The notes: generated from the letters alone by a model not told the origin. A stretch of DNA of 50,417 nucleotides from an uncultured Clostridia bacterium (GCA_944386475.1 CALXBH010000039.1:1-50417); one strand, 5' to 3'; numbered from the stretch's first letter, positions 33,538 through 42,743 are shown. Numbers and translations are program-made.

Positions 33538-34776
33538 ATGAATCGTAGAGTTGTGATTACCGGCGCCGGCGCGGTGACCCCCGTCGGCCTTACCGTCCCG
33601 GCCTTTTGGGACAGCCTTAAAAACGGCAAACACGGCATCCGCCTGATCGACGAGTTTGACACTTCCGACGTGCCGGTGAAGGTGGCGGCGCTTATTAAGG
33701 ACTTCGACCCCACCCAGTATATCGATAAAAAAGAGGTCCGCCGCACCGACCGTTACTGCCAGTTCGCCATCGCCGCCGCCAAGGAGGCCATGGACGACTG
33801 CGGCTCCGACTTAAAGGACTTGGATCCTTACCGGGTCGGCGTGATCGTGGGCAGCGGCATCGGCGGCCTGCACTCCTGGGAAGCGGAGCACAATAACTTC
33901 TTGGAAAAAGGCCCCCGGCGGGTGTCGGTATTTTTCATCCCCATGATGATCACCAACATGGCGGCGGGCACCATCTCAATGAAAACAGGCTTTAAGGGTG
34001 TAAACTACGCCACTGTCACCGCCTGTTCCTCCGCCAACCACGCCATCGGCGAGGCGTTTCGCAATATTAAGCACGGCTATCTGGACGCCTGTGTGGCCGG
34101 CGGCGCGGAGGCTGCCTGCACCAAGTTTTCCTTAGCGGGCTTTAACAACATGACCGCCCTTTCCAAAAGCGACAATCCCGACCGCGCCTCCATCCCCTTT
34201 GACGCTGAGCGCGACGGCTTTGTCATGGGCGAAGGCGCCGGCATCCTGATCTTAGAGGAATTAGAGCATGCCAAGGCCCGGGGCGCTAAAATCTACGCGG
34301 AGATCGTGGGCTACGGCGCCACCGCCGACGCCTATCACATGACCGCCCCCGATCCCGAGGGCGCGGGCGGCGCGAAAGCTATGGAGTTTGCCATGCAAGA
34401 GGCGGGCGTTTCCCCCAATGAGGTGGATTATATTAACGCCCACGGCACTTCCACCGGCTTAAACGACTCGGGCGAGACCAAGGCCATCAAAACAGCTTTG
34501 GGCGAGGCTGCCAAAAAGGTTGCCGTAAGCTCCACCAAATCCATGACCGGCCACCTTTTGGGCGCTGCCGGCGCGGTGGAGGCCATCGCCTGCGCCAAGG
34601 CCCTGGAAGAGGGGATCATCCCTCCCACGGCGGGCTATCAGGTGCCGGATCCTGAGTGCGATCTGGACTATGTCACCGAAGGGGCGAGAAAGTGCGATAT
34701 CAAGGTGGCGTTAAGCAACTCGTTAGGCTTCGGCGGCCACAACGCCACGCTCTGCCTGAAAAAGTACGAGGGTTAA
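33538..34776 (+). CDS. fabF: 3-oxoacyl-ACP synthase II
   Basis: A 412-residue KAS II that elongates acyl-ACP. Seen: RRVVITGAGAVTPVG at the start, nucleophile Cys in TACSSANHAIG, His in NAHGTST, His in TGHLLGAAGAVE, and the GFGGHN C-terminal motif. The order of active-site residues is Cys-His-His as in all FabF. AGCGAGGGA lies before the ATG; 16 bp before accB. Confidence 0.96.
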   Translation: MNRRVVITGAGAVTPVGLTVPAFWDSLKNGKHGIRLIDEFDTSDVPVKVAALIKDFDPTQYIDKKEVRRTDRYCQFAIAAAKEAMDDCGSDLKDLDPYRVGVIVGSGIGGLHSWEAEHNNFLEKGPRRVSVFFIPMMITNMAAGTISMKTGFKGVNYATVTACSSANHAIGEAFRNIKHGYLDACVAGGAEAACTKFSLAGFNNMTALSKSDNPDRASIPFDAERDGFVMGEGAGILILEELEHAKARGAKIYAEIVGYGATADAYHMTAPDPEGAGGAKAMEFAMQEAGVSPNEVDYINAHGTSTGLNDSGETKAIKTALGEAAKKVAVSSTKSMTGHLLGAAGAVEAIACAKALEEGIIPPTAGYQVPDPECDLDYVTEGARKCDIKVALSNSLGFGGHNATLCLKKYEG

Positions 34777-34792
34777 GGAAAGGACGCATAGT

Positions 34793-35296
34793 ATGGACAA
34801 TCTGAAGATCACCGTAGAACAAATCAAAGAGCTGATGGACGCCATGAGCAAAACCGGCCTGGGCGAGCTTTGCGTGTCCGACGGCGATTTTAAGTTAAAG
34901 CTCTCCGCCAAAAAAGAGGCGTCCCCCATCATCAACATGGGCCAGACGCCGGACTTTGTCATGCCCGAAGCCCACAGCGTGGCGATGGTAGGCGGCAATG
35001 CTCCTGCCGCCGCTGCGGCGCAGGCGGACGAGAGCAGCGCTCCGGAAGCATCCCTGCCCGCGGGCAACGTGATGAAATCCCCCATTGTGGGCACCTTCTA
35101 CGCCGCTCCCTCCCCGGATAAGCCGCCTTTTGTGGAAGTGGGCAAAAAGGTGAAAAAAGGCGACGTTTTGTTTATCATCGAGTCCATGAAGCTGATGAAC
35201 GAAATCCAGAGCGAATTTGACGGCGAAGTCACCGAGATCCTCTGTGAAAACGGCCAGGCGGTGGAATTCGGCCAGCCTATCATGGTGATTAAATAA
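34793..35296 (+). CDS. accB: Biotin carboxyl carrier protein of acetyl-CoA carboxylase
   Basis: A 167-residue carrier that moves carboxybiotin between the carboxylase and transferase subunits. N-terminal helical part (1-35), Ala/Pro-rich hinge (about 65-90), then the biotinyl domain (93-167) with Lys 133 in ESMKLMNEI. The fab operon context and the later accC, accD and accA assign it. GGAAAGGA before the ATG. Confidence 0.96.
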   Translation: MDNLKITVEQIKELMDAMSKTGLGELCVSDGDFKLKLSAKKEASPIINMGQTPDFVMPEAHSVAMVGGNAPAAAAAQADESSAPEASLPAGNVMKSPIVGTFYAAPSPDKPPFVEVGKKVKKGDVLFIIESMKLMNEIQSEFDGEVTEILCENGQAVEFGQPIMVIK

Positions 35297-35308
35297 GGGG
35301 GCTTTCCC

Positions 35309-36070
35309 ATGCGGTTTGGTTGGTGCACCGGGATTCAGAATATTCTGCTGGCGCAGCAGATCGGGTTTTCCTATCTGGAATGCCCCGTATCGGATCTGGC
35401 AGCCATGCCCGAACCGGAGTTTGCGAAAAGCCTGGAGTTATTATCCCAAGCGGACATCGGCGTGGAGTGCCTAAATATCCTGTTCCCCGGCGGCATGTCG
35501 CTGCTGACGGAAGAGGAAGAATCCCTGCGCCGCTATCTGGAAAAAGCCTTCCGGCGAGGGAAGGCCGCAGGCGCTAAGCTTATAGTGCTGGGCAGCGGCC
35601 GCGTGCGCAGCTGTCCGCCGGGCATGGACTATTTGGAAGGATGCCGCCGGCTTGTCCAGGCCACCAGGCTGATGGGGGAGATGGCGGCTGCATACGGGCT
35701 GATTCTCGCCATCGAGCCCCTTAACCGGAAAGAGACCAACCTGATCCATTCGGTTAAACAGGCGGCGCTGCTGGCGGCCCAGGTAAACCTGGGCAACGTG
35801 CAGCTTTTGGCGGACGCCTATCATCTTTTTGAAGAACAGGACCATTTGGAGGACCTGCCGCTGGCAGGGCACTTGGCCCACACCCATGTGGCCACGCCGG
35901 AAGACCGGACTTTCCCTGTCCGGCCGGACCCTTTTTTGGAACGCTTTTTCGCCGTTTTAAAACAAATGGGGTACGACAAGCGGATGAGTATCGAGGGCGC
36001 AAGCCGGTCCCCCGAAAAGGACGGCCCCAAGGCGCTGGCGGTGTTGGAGGAGCTGGCCGCCCGGTGTTAA
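35309..36070 (+). CDS. Sugar phosphate isomerase/epimerase-like TIM barrel
   Basis: A 253-residue protein of the xylose isomerase-like / AP endonuclease 2 barrel superfamily. Seen: an early Gly/Trp segment (RFGWCTGIQN), LNILFPGG, LIVLGSGRVR, an AIEPLNRKETNLI metal-site strand (Glu and Asn), LLADAYHL with Asp and His, LAHTHVATPEDR with two His, and a C-terminal SIEGASR Glu. These look like a complete metal site, so an active epimerase or isomerase is likely. Substrate unknown. It sits 12 bp after accB and breaks the fab/acc run, which is odd for such a family. Possibly a passenger gene. Confidence 0.8.
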   Translation: MRFGWCTGIQNILLAQQIGFSYLECPVSDLAAMPEPEFAKSLELLSQADIGVECLNILFPGGMSLLTEEEESLRRYLEKAFRRGKAAGAKLIVLGSGRVRSCPPGMDYLEGCRRLVQATRLMGEMAAAYGLILAIEPLNRKETNLIHSVKQAALLAAQVNLGNVQLLADAYHLFEEQDHLEDLPLAGHLAHTHVATPEDRTFPVRPDPFLERFFAVLKQMGYDKRMSIEGASRSPEKDGPKALAVLEELAARC

Positions 36071-36204
36071 AGGCGGCTTTTATATTCCGCCTCGTCTTTA
36101 CGTTTACAGGGCGAGCCGTATTTTGACAATCTCCCCGCAGCTGTTTTTCAGGATTTCCGCCGGAAAGCGGCCAAAGGGCAAACACTGGAAAGGATATGAT
36201 AACA

Positions 36205-36642
36205 ATGGCGCTGCTGAATTTAGAGCAGATCAAGGAAATTATCCCCCACCGGGATCCCTTCCTTTTAATCGACGAAGTACTGGAGCTGGAGCCCGGCGTG
36301 CGGGTGGTGGCTCAAAAATATTTAAAACCCGACGAATTCTGGTTTAAGGGGCATTTTCCCCAGGAACCGGTGCAGCCCGGCGTGCTGACCATTGAAATGC
36401 TGGCCCAGGCGGGAGCGGTGTGCGCGTTGTCGGTGCCGGAAAACAAGGGCAAGATTGCCTATTTTGCCGGGATCGACAAGGCCCGGTTCCGGGGCAAAGT
36501 GGTTCCCGGGGACACCCTGACTTTGTCGGTGGAGATCATCCGCCAAAAGGGAAGCATCGGCGTAGGAAAGGCTGTAGCCACCGTAAACGGGAAAAAAGTG
36601 GTCACCGCGGAGATCACCTTCGCTTTGGGCGGCGCCCAGTAA
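36205..36642 (+). CDS. fabZ: 3-hydroxyacyl-ACP dehydratase
   Basis: A 145-residue hot-dog fold dehydratase that makes enoyl-ACP. Seen: IIPHRDPFLLID at residues about 12-23 with the catalytic His, GHFPQEPVQPGVLTIEMLAQAG with the Glu, and FRGKVVPGDTL. ATG 36205 is chosen over 36196 because GGAAAGGA overlaps the upstream one and the product then begins as FabZ usually does. It lies between the barrel gene and accC, the usual place relative to accB and accC. Confidence 0.95.
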   Translation: MALLNLEQIKEIIPHRDPFLLIDEVLELEPGVRVVAQKYLKPDEFWFKGHFPQEPVQPGVLTIEMLAQAGAVCALSVPENKGKIAYFAGIDKARFRGKVVPGDTLTLSVEIIRQKGSIGVGKAVATVNGKKVVTAEITFALGGAQ

Positions 36643-36699
36643 TCCCCCTTTGCGGGAACACCAAAACGCGCAAGTTGTTTTGCCGAAAGGAAAGAAATC

Positions 36700-38046
36700 A
36701 TGTTCAACAAGGTATTGATTGCAAACCGGGGCGAAATCGCCGTGCGGGTGATCCGCGCCTGCCGGGAGCTGGGAGTGCGCACTGTGGCGGTCTTTTCGGA
36801 GGCTGACCGGGGGGCGCTTCACGCCCAGATTGCGGACGAGGCCGTCTGTATCGGCCCCGCCGCCAGCAAAGACAGCTATTTAAACGTCAAGGCTATCCTG
36901 GCCGCCTGCGAGGTCACCGGGGCGGAGGCTATCCATCCGGGATTCGGCTTTTTGTCCGAAAACGCCTCTTTTGCCCGGATGTGCCGCCGCTGCAACGTGA
37001 CGTTTATCGGCCCTGACCCTTCTTCCATCGACCTGATGGGGGATAAGGCCCAGGCGAAGGAGACCATGAAAAACGCCGGCGTCCCGGTGGTACCGGGCAG
37101 CGACGGCGTGGTAAACACCATTGACGAAGCCAAGGCGGTGGCAAAAGCCATCGGCTACCCGGTGATGGTCAAGGCCAGCGCCGGCGGCGGCGGCCGGGGC
37201 ATCCGGCTGGTGGAAAAGGAAGAGGATTTAGAGCCGGCGGTCACCGCCGCCAAGCAGGAGGCTTTAAACTTTTTTGGGGACGACGGGGTGTACGTGGAAA
37301 AATTCATCAAAAACCCCCGCCATATTGAGATCCAGCTGTTGGCCGACCAGTTCGGCAACGTCATCCATTTGGGAGAGCGGGACTGCTCGCTGCAGCGCCG
37401 CAACCAGAAGATGCTGGAGGAATCCCCCAGCCCCTTTATGAACCCCGCCCTGCGGGAGCGGATGGGGGAAGCCGCCAAAAAGGCCGCCACCGCCTGCGGT
37501 TACTACAACGCGGGCACGGTGGAGTTTTTGGTGGACGATAAAGAAAACTTCTACTTTATGGAGATGAACACCCGCATCCAGGTGGAGCATCCCATCACCG
37601 AGCTGGTCACCGGGGTGGATTTGGTTAAGCAGCAGCTTTTAATTGCCGCCGGGGAAAAGCTTTCTTTGACTCAGGACGACATTAAGTTGACAGGCCACGC
37701 AATAGAGTGTAGAATAAATGCGGAAAATCCCAAGCTGAATTTCAGGCCCAGCCCCGGAAAGATCACCGGACTGCACATGCCCGGCGGCCCCGGCGTGCGG
37801 GTGGATTCCGCCGTGTACCAGGGGTATGAGATCCCTCCCTATTACGACAGCATGATCGCCAAACTGATTGTTTACGCCCCCACCCGGCCGGAGGCGATCA
37901 TGAAGATGAAATGGGCCCTGGCGGAATTTTTGGTGGACGGGGTGGACACCAATATCGATTTTCAGCTGAATCTGGTAAAAAATAAGGACTTTGAGTCCGG
38001 AAACTACGACATCGGCTTTTTGGGACGTCACAACTTTGCCGAATAA
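36700..38046 (+). CDS. accC: Acetyl-CoA carboxylase, biotin carboxylase subunit
   Basis: A 448-residue ATP-grasp enzyme that carboxylates biotin on AccB. Seen: MFNKVLIANRGEIAVRVIRA, HPGFGFLSENA, the ATP loop KASAGGGGRGI, ERDCSLQRRNQK, EMNTRIQVEHPITE with the active-site Glu and Arg, and the C-terminal FRPSPGKI region. Full length. GAAAGGAAAG before ATG; 39 bp before accD. Confidence 0.97.
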   Translation: MFNKVLIANRGEIAVRVIRACRELGVRTVAVFSEADRGALHAQIADEAVCIGPAASKDSYLNVKAILAACEVTGAEAIHPGFGFLSENASFARMCRRCNVTFIGPDPSSIDLMGDKAQAKETMKNAGVPVVPGSDGVVNTIDEAKAVAKAIGYPVMVKASAGGGGRGIRLVEKEEDLEPAVTAAKQEALNFFGDDGVYVEKFIKNPRHIEIQLLADQFGNVIHLGERDCSLQRRNQKMLEESPSPFMNPALRERMGEAAKKAATACGYYNAGTVEFLVDDKENFYFMEMNTRIQVEHPITELVTGVDLVKQQLLIAAGEKLSLTQDDIKLTGHAIECRINAENPKLNFRPSPGKITGLHMPGGPGVRVDSAVYQGYEIPPYYDSMIAKLIVYAPTRPEAIMKMKWALAEFLVDGVDTNIDFQLNLVKNKDFESGNYDIGFLGRHNFAE

Positions 38047-38085
38047 GGCTGTCTTAAAAAGCGTCTTGGAAAAGGTGGGTAAGTT

Positions 38086-38955
38086 TTGCTGGAAGATTTG
38101 TTTAAGGTTGTCAAGTCCCGTATGGACGACAAGGCCCCGGCGGAAAAGGGGAAAAAGGTTTCGATCCCCTCGGATCTGCTGTTTAAATGCCCCCGGTGCA
38201 AAAACGTCATGTTTATGGACGATTTTATCGGCTCGGCCAAGGTGTGCTCTGAATGCGGCTATCACTCCCGTCTGTCCGCCAGAGAGCGCCTGGACATGAC
38301 CATCGACAAGGGAAGCTTTGTGGAATACGACCGGGATATGACCAGTTTAAATCCCATCGGCTTCCCGGATTACGAAGAGAAAATTGCTTCCTTGCAGCAA
38401 AAAACCGGCCTCCTGGAAGCAGTAGTCACCGGCGAGTGCACCATCCGCCGCCATCCCTGCGTGATCGTGGTGATGGATTCCCGGTTTATGATGGCGTCGA
38501 TGGGCTCGGTAGTGGGGGAAAAGATCACCCGCGCCTTTGAAAACGCCACCGAAAAGGGCCTTCCCATCGTGGTGTTTGCCGCTTCGGGCGGCGCCAGGAT
38601 GCAGGAGGGAATCGTCTCGCTGATGCAGATGGCCAAAACCTCCGCGGCGGCCAAACGCCACAGCGACGCGGGGTACCTGTATATCACCGTGCTCACCGAT
38701 CCCACCACCGGCGGCGTGGAGGCGTCCTTTGCCTCGTTAGGAGACATCATTCTGGCCGAACCCAAGGTTTTGGTGGGATTTGCCGGCCGCCGGGTGATTG
38801 AGGACACCATCAAACAGCGCTTGCCCGACGAATTCCAGTCGGCAGAGTTCCAGCTGGAACACGGCTTTGCGGACATGATTGTGGAGCGCAGCAAAATGCG
38901 CCGCACCCTGTCCAAATTACTTAAGCTCCATGAAAAGGACGGTGGATTGGCATGA
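38086..38955 (+). CDS. accD: Acetyl-CoA carboxylase, carboxyltransferase beta subunit
   Basis: A 289-residue subunit that, with AccA, moves the carboxyl group to acetyl-CoA. It has an N-terminal zinc ribbon (Cys 35, 38, 54, 57), then the crotonase-like domain with [12 protein letters not shown] and [14 protein letters not shown]. The start is TTG at 38086 with AAGGTGG 7 nt upstream; no ATG lies in a better place before the zinc ribbon. It overlaps accA by 4 nt (ATGA), so the two are translationally coupled, as needed for a 1:1 complex. Confidence 0.95.
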   Translation: MLEDLFKVVKSRMDDKAPAEKGKKVSIPSDLLFKCPRCKNVMFMDDFIGSAKVCSECGYHSRLSARERLDMTIDKGSFVEYDRDMTSLNPIGFPDYEEKIASLQQKTGLLEAVVTGECTIRRHPCVIVVMDSRFMMASMGSVVGEKITRAFENATEKGLPIVVFAASGGARMQEGIVSLMQMAKTSAAAKRHSDAGYLYITVLTDPTTGGVEASFASLGDIILAEPKVLVGFAGRRVIEDTIKQRLPDEFQSAEFQLEHGFADMIVERSKMRRTLSKLLKLHEKDGGLA

Positions 38956-39770
38956 GCGAATTGTCTGTATGGGAACGCATTGAGATCGTCCATCACAAGG
39001 GCCGTCCCACTGTCCGGGACTATATCCCCATGATCTTTGAAGAGTTTTACGAGATGCACGGCGACCGCCTTTTTGGGGACGACGGCGCCATCACCGGCGG
39101 CATCGCCAGACTGGGCGGTATTCCGGTCACCTTTATCGGCCAGGTAAAGGGCCGGGATATTGAAGAAAACAAAAAGACCAACTTTTCCATGCCCCATCCG
39201 GAAGGGTACCGCAAGGCGCTGCGTCTGGCAAAACAGGCGGAAAAATTCCACCGGCCGGTGATCTGTTTTATCGACACCCCCGGCGCGTTCTGCGGCGTCC
39301 AGGCGGAGGAGCGGGGCCAGGGCGAGGCCATCGCCCGCAATCTGTTTGAGTTTAGCACCTTAAAAACCCCCATCATCTCGGTGGTATTAGGGGAAGGAGG
39401 CAGCGGCGGCGCGCTGGCGCTGGGCGTCTGCGACGAGCTGGCCATGCTGGAAAACGCCACCTACTCGGTGATCTCCCCCCGGGGGTTTGCTTCGATCTTG
39501 TGGAAAGACGCTTCCCGGGAAAAGGAAGCTGCCGAAATCATGCACATCACCGCCGACGATTTGCAGCGTTTGGGCGTCTGCGAGCAGATTATTCCGGAGC
39601 CTTCCGGCGGCGCTCACAACAACCCCCAGCAGATGGCGGAAAACCTGTCTGAATATTTAGGGGACGCCGTACAAAGATTATTGAAAAAGGATATTGCAAA
39701 TTTACTGGATAGCCGTTATAATAAGTTCAGAAAAATCGGCATGTTTTCCGAGCCCCAGGCTGGGAAATAA
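38952..39770 (+). CDS. accA: Acetyl-CoA carboxylase, carboxyltransferase alpha subunit
   Basis: A 272-residue carboxyltransferase alpha subunit. Seen: [66 protein letters not shown], and [12 protein letters not shown]. Shorter than E. coli AccA (about 319) because the N-terminal extension is missing, as in many Firmicutes. Overlaps accD by 4 nt. Followed 70 bp later by acpP. Confidence 0.96.
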   Translation: MSELSVWERIEIVHHKGRPTVRDYIPMIFEEFYEMHGDRLFGDDGAITGGIARLGGIPVTFIGQVKGRDIEENKKTNFSMPHPEGYRKALRLAKQAEKFHRPVICFIDTPGAFCGVQAEERGQGEAIARNLFEFSTLKTPIISVVLGEGGSGGALALGVCDELAMLENATYSVISPRGFASILWKDASREKEAAEIMHITADDLQRLGVCEQIIPEPSGGAHNNPQQMAENLSEYLGDAVQRLLKKDIANLLDSRYNKFRKIGMFSEPQAGK

Positions 39771-39840
39771 CGGTTCAGGGCTAATCTTGCCGATTGTCTC
39801 ATCCGTTTGTCAAACAAAAGATTTATAGGAGGAAACAAGA

Positions 39841-40068
39841 ATGGTATTTGACAAGGTAAAAGCGATTTTAGTGGATCAGCTGGATGTTGAGGAAGATAAG
39901 GTCACCATGGACGCTTCCATCATCGAAGATCTGGGCGGCGACTCCCTGGGCGTTGTGGACCTGGTCATGGCTCTGGAAGACGAATTCGATATCGAGATCA
40001 ACGAGGATCAGTACGAGAACTTCAAAACGGTGGGCGACATCGTTAAATATATCGAAGAAGCTATGTAA
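39841..40068 (+). CDS. acpP: Acyl carrier protein
   Basis: A 75-residue acidic ACP that carries growing acyl chains on a phosphopantetheine arm. The arm attaches to Ser 35 in [15 protein letters not shown]. It begins [10 protein letters not shown] and ends in YIEEAM, as usual. AGGAGG is 7 nt before the ATG. Here it is the last gene of the operon, not the first as in many Firmicutes, followed by a terminator. Confidence 0.97.
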   Translation: MVFDKVKAILVDQLDVEEDKVTMDASIIEDLGGDSLGVVDLVMALEDEFDIEINEDQYENFKTVGDIVKYIEEAM

Positions 40069-40094
40069 TTTCACACGGGGCTTTCTCCGTCAGG

Positions 40095-40152
40095 AAGCAC
40101 CCCATTTGCTGTTCATCCGCTTCAGGAGGGACGGCGAATGGGGTGCTTTTTA
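40095..40152 (+). terminator. Terminator of the fab/acc operon
   Basis: A 12-bp stem, AAGCACCCCATT (40095-40106) with AATGGGGTGCTT (40137-40148), a 30-nt loop, then TTTATTG. Confidence 0.8.
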
Positions 40153-40188
40153 TTGTCTTTCCCGTAAAATCCGCCCTTGTTAACTTTT

Positions 40189-40223
40189 GTTGCTTGCGGC
40201 AACCGGTAAAACAAGGGTATGAT
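40189..40223 (+). promoter_or_regulatory. Promoter of XRE-membrane gene with small inverted repeat
   Basis: TTGCGG (40194-40199), 18 nt, TATGAT (40218-40223). GTTGC-N5-GCAAC (40189-40203) covers the -35 and could be an autoregulatory site. Confidence 0.5.
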
Positions 40224-40248
40224 AGCCCTGTGAAAAGGAGGTATTGCC

Positions 40249-40680
40249 ATGATGCTTGGCGATCATTTAAAGGCGCTGCGGCAGGCCAAGGGGCTTTCCC
40301 AGGAGGAGCTTGCCATCCGCCTGCACGTCGTCCGGCAGACCGTCTCCAAATGGGAGCGGAATCTGTCGGTGCCGGACGCCCAAATGCTGCTTAAAATAGC
40401 CGAGGTTTTAGAGGTCCCCGTAGAAAAGCTGCTGGATGTGCAGCCGGCAGAGGGCATCCCTCCGGACAGCCTTGCGGAGCAGCTTTCCAGAATCAACGAA
40501 CAGCTGGCTGTCCGAAACCGCCGCACAAAGCTGATTGTGCGCGTAATCATCGGGATTCTCATTGGATTTGCTGTCCTTATGCTGATCTGGGGGATTCTCG
40601 GCTCGGTGTCTTATCTGGAATATGGAAAGCCGCAACAGCAGGTCATCCCCTTGTCCGAAAGCGATATTATATATGAGTAA
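40249..40680 (+). CDS. XRE-family regulator with C-terminal membrane helix
   Basis: A 143-residue protein with an N-terminal Cro/C1-type HTH (about 5-60: LSQEELAIRLHVVRQTVSKWERNLSVPD) and a hydrophobic segment (about 97-120, LIVRVIIGILIGFAVLMLIWGIL). This layout is common in Firmicutes as small membrane-bound regulators that sense something at the envelope; the signal is unknown. A short extracytoplasmic tail ends in SESDIIYE. ATG 40249 after AAGGAGG. It stands alone between two terminators. Confidence 0.85.
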   Translation: MMLGDHLKALRQAKGLSQEELAIRLHVVRQTVSKWERNLSVPDAQMLLKIAEVLEVPVEKLLDVQPAEGIPPDSLAEQLSRINEQLAVRNRRTKLIVRVIIGILIGFAVLMLIWGILGSVSYLEYGKPQQQVIPLSESDIIYE

Positions 40681-40725
40681 ATGCAAATCCCCCGGCTAAA
40701 GCCGGGGGATTTGCATTTATTTTTC
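40679..40725. terminator. Bidirectional terminator
   Basis: A 16-bp perfect stem, ATGCAAATCCCCCGGC with GCCGGGGGATTTGCAT, loop TAAA, T-rich on both sides. It separates two convergent genes. Confidence 0.9.
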
Positions 40726-41142
40726 CACCGGATGGGGACAGCAGATATCCGACAGGCATTCGGCCGCTTCCATCTCCCGGTGGCTGCGGGCGATGTCCGC
40801 CAAACTGATGATCCCCTGCACCTTGCCGTTATGGAGCACCGGCAGGCGGCGCACCTGTTCTAGAGACATCATCTTGAGCGCTTCCTCCACCGTCTGCTCC
40901 GGGGTGAGGCAGGCGGCGGTGGGAGTCATCACTTCTTCCACCATGCAGCTTTTGGCCTCTTTGTCCTGAGCCACACAGCGGATTACCAAATCCCGGTCGG
41001 TGACCATCCCGCACAGGCTGTCGCCGTTTAACACCGGGACGGCCCCCACGTCGTACCGCTGCATCACCCCCGCCACCTTGTCGATGGTGTCTTCTTTGTT
41101 TACCGTCACCACATTGGTGCTCATGATCTCTTTTACCTGCAT
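40717..41142 (-). CDS. Tandem CBS-domain protein
   Basis: A 141-residue protein made of two CBS motifs (about 1-55 and 70-125). Each has the MTxxV/DTI...V pattern: MSTNVVTVNKEDTIDKV, VTDRDLVIRCVAQ, MTPTAACLTPEQTVEEAL, GIISLADIA. Pairs like this bind adenosine nucleotides and usually sense energy state; stand-alone ones have no fixed partner. It ends in CCPHPVEK, a Cys pair that might bind metal. ATG after GGAGG. Alone on its transcript. Confidence 0.88.
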   Translation of the reverse strand: MQVKEIMSTNVVTVNKEDTIDKVAGVMQRYDVGAVPVLNGDSLCGMVTDRDLVIRCVAQDKEAKSCMVEEVMTPTAACLTPEQTVEEALKMMSLEQVRRLPVLHNGKVQGIISLADIARSHREMEAAECLSDICCPHPVEK

Positions 41143-41244
41143 ATACGTTTCCTCCTTGCCGGTATCGGTCTATACAGGTATTCTGCCCGGAGCATCCGGG
41201 TCCTATTCGGGAGTAAAAGCGTTTCCCAAACCGGCGCCCGGCTT

Positions 41245-41610
41245 TTACCGAATAAGCAGCGCCAGCCTTTTCCCGGCAACCACGCCGATAAGACAGAGCA
41301 CCACACTCAGCACCAGGTAAGTACCGGCCGCCAGATAAGCCTTGCTTTGGAGCAATTCAACAGCTTCCAGCGAAAAGGTGGAAAATGTTGTAAACCCTCC
41401 GCAAACGCCTGTTTTCCAAAACAACACCCCATAGGGGGAAACCTGCTCCCGCCCGCTCACGATACCGGCGATAAAGCCGATCACCACCGCACCCAGCAGG
41501 TTGGTGACAAGCGTAAGAACCGGGAAAGCGGTTTTTAAGGGAATCAGGCTGATGGCATACCTCCCCGACGCTCCTAACGCCCCGCCCAGGGCCACAAAAA
41601 GAAACCCCAT
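41245..41610 (-). CDS. crcB: Fluoride channel CrcB/Fluc
   Basis: A 121-residue four-helix membrane protein that exports fluoride. Family motifs: GGALGASGRY near residue 8-17, TLVTNLLGA (the Asn in TM2), and GGFTTFSTFS in TM3, all intact. Length normal. ATG after GGAGG. It follows queG by 70 bp on the same strand. Many Gram-positives carry two crcB genes that form a heterodimer; only one is in the window, which would fit the homodimeric form. I saw no fluoride riboswitch upstream. Confidence 0.93.
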   Translation of the reverse strand: MGFLFVALGGALGASGRYAISLIPLKTAFPVLTLVTNLLGAVVIGFIAGIVSGREQVSPYGVLFWKTGVCGGFTTFSTFSLEAVELLQSKAYLAAGTYLVLSVVLCLIGVVAGKRLALLIR

Positions 41611-41680
41611 GTTGTTCCTCCATTTCCTTTTAACTATAAAGTTTTAAGCCCGCCGGATACAAAGGGCCAAAAACCCGCGG

Positions 41681-42508
41681 TCAGCCGCCGTCTTTTTTCT
41701 CCCCGCCAAAAAGGATCTCCCAGTTTCGCTCCAACACCTTGGGGCCGCGAAAGCCAAACGCCCGCTCTTTGCACAGGGGGCGGATATCCTCCCGCTCCAC
41801 CCGGGGGATGAGATCCTTGGTAAACTCCGGGATAGAGGTATATCCTGCCCGGAGGTTGTGGGGGCACACCTCCTGACAGCGGTCGCAACCCCACAAAAGC
41901 CCGCCCTGGCGGATAAGCTCCTCCTCCCAGGGGAAAAGCTCCCCTTTTTTCTGGGTGATAAAAGACAGACAGTGTCCTTCGTCGATCTTCCCGCCGGCGG
42001 AAATGGCCTGCCCCGGGCAGGCCGCCAGACAGCGGCCGCACTCTAAGCATCCGCCCTGGGAAGGCGGCGTGCAGGGGAGCTCCCGGTCGGTGACAAGCTC
42101 CCCTAAAAACACATAGCTGCCGTAGTCTTTGGTGATTAAAAGCCCGTTTTTTCCCTTTACCCCCAGCCCCGCCTGTACGGCGCAGGCCACCTCGGGGATG
42201 GGGGAAGAATCCACAAAGGGGACAAATGTCCCGCCAAAGCAGGCGGAAAGCTTTTCCCCGGCGGCGGAAAGCTTTTCCCGCAGCACCCGGTGATAATCGG
42301 GCACCACCGCGTACCGGGAGATGTTCCGCCCTGTTTGTTCCGGCGTGCGGTAGGGAAAAGCGGCGATCACCACCCGCTTAGACTCCTTCGGAAGGCGTTC
42401 GAGTCCCCGGCAGGGGATAAGGGCCTCCCTTGGGGGGAAGGGGCAGACTCCCCAAACAGCGGCGCCCTGCCCGGATAAAATCTCCCCGATTGTTGTCAGT
42501 TCCGCCAC
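41681..42508 (-). CDS. queG: Epoxyqueuosine reductase, short form
   Basis: A 275-residue cobalamin- and iron-sulfur-dependent enzyme for the last step of queuosine synthesis in tRNA. Seen: an N-terminal cobalamin-binding part with DSSPIPEVACAVQAGLGVKGKNGLLIT, then ferredoxin-like CLECGRCLAACP and CDRCQEVCPHN cluster motifs. Shorter than E. coli QueG (about 380) because the C-terminal HEAT-like extension is missing, common in Clostridia. The start is GTG at 42508 with AAAGGAGG 7 nt before it. Probable partner in transcript: crcB. Confidence 0.88.
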   Translation of the reverse strand: MAELTTIGEILSGQGAAVWGVCPFPPREALIPCRGLERLPKESKRVVIAAFPYRTPEQTGRNISRYAVVPDYHRVLREKLSAAGEKLSACFGGTFVPFVDSSPIPEVACAVQAGLGVKGKNGLLITKDYGSYVFLGELVTDRELPCTPPSQGGCLECGRCLAACPGQAISAGGKIDEGHCLSFITQKKGELFPWEEELIRQGGLLWGCDRCQEVCPHNLRAGYTSIPEFTKDLIPRVEREDIRPLCKERAFGFRGPKVLERNWEILFGGEKKDGG

Positions 42509-42743
42509 AAAGCCGCCCTCCTTTCTTCCGGTTTGTTTTTATCGGCTGCAGCAGTTTTACCATTTGCATTGCTCTATAGACTCTATGCCCTAAGGTAGTA
42601 ACGGTCGCTGTGTATAGTCTCGAATGTAGCTTTCTCATTGGGAATGTACAGAAGCTTACATTGGCTTATGGGCTTGCTCAAATTATCTATTATAGTTTTT
42701 CTTGCATTGTCATTGCGAAAATCGCAAGATGAAAGTATCAGCT

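Noticed and set aside
41611-41680. Fluoride riboswitch before crcB
   Set aside because: The conserved sequence of the motif is absent in the 70-bp gap.
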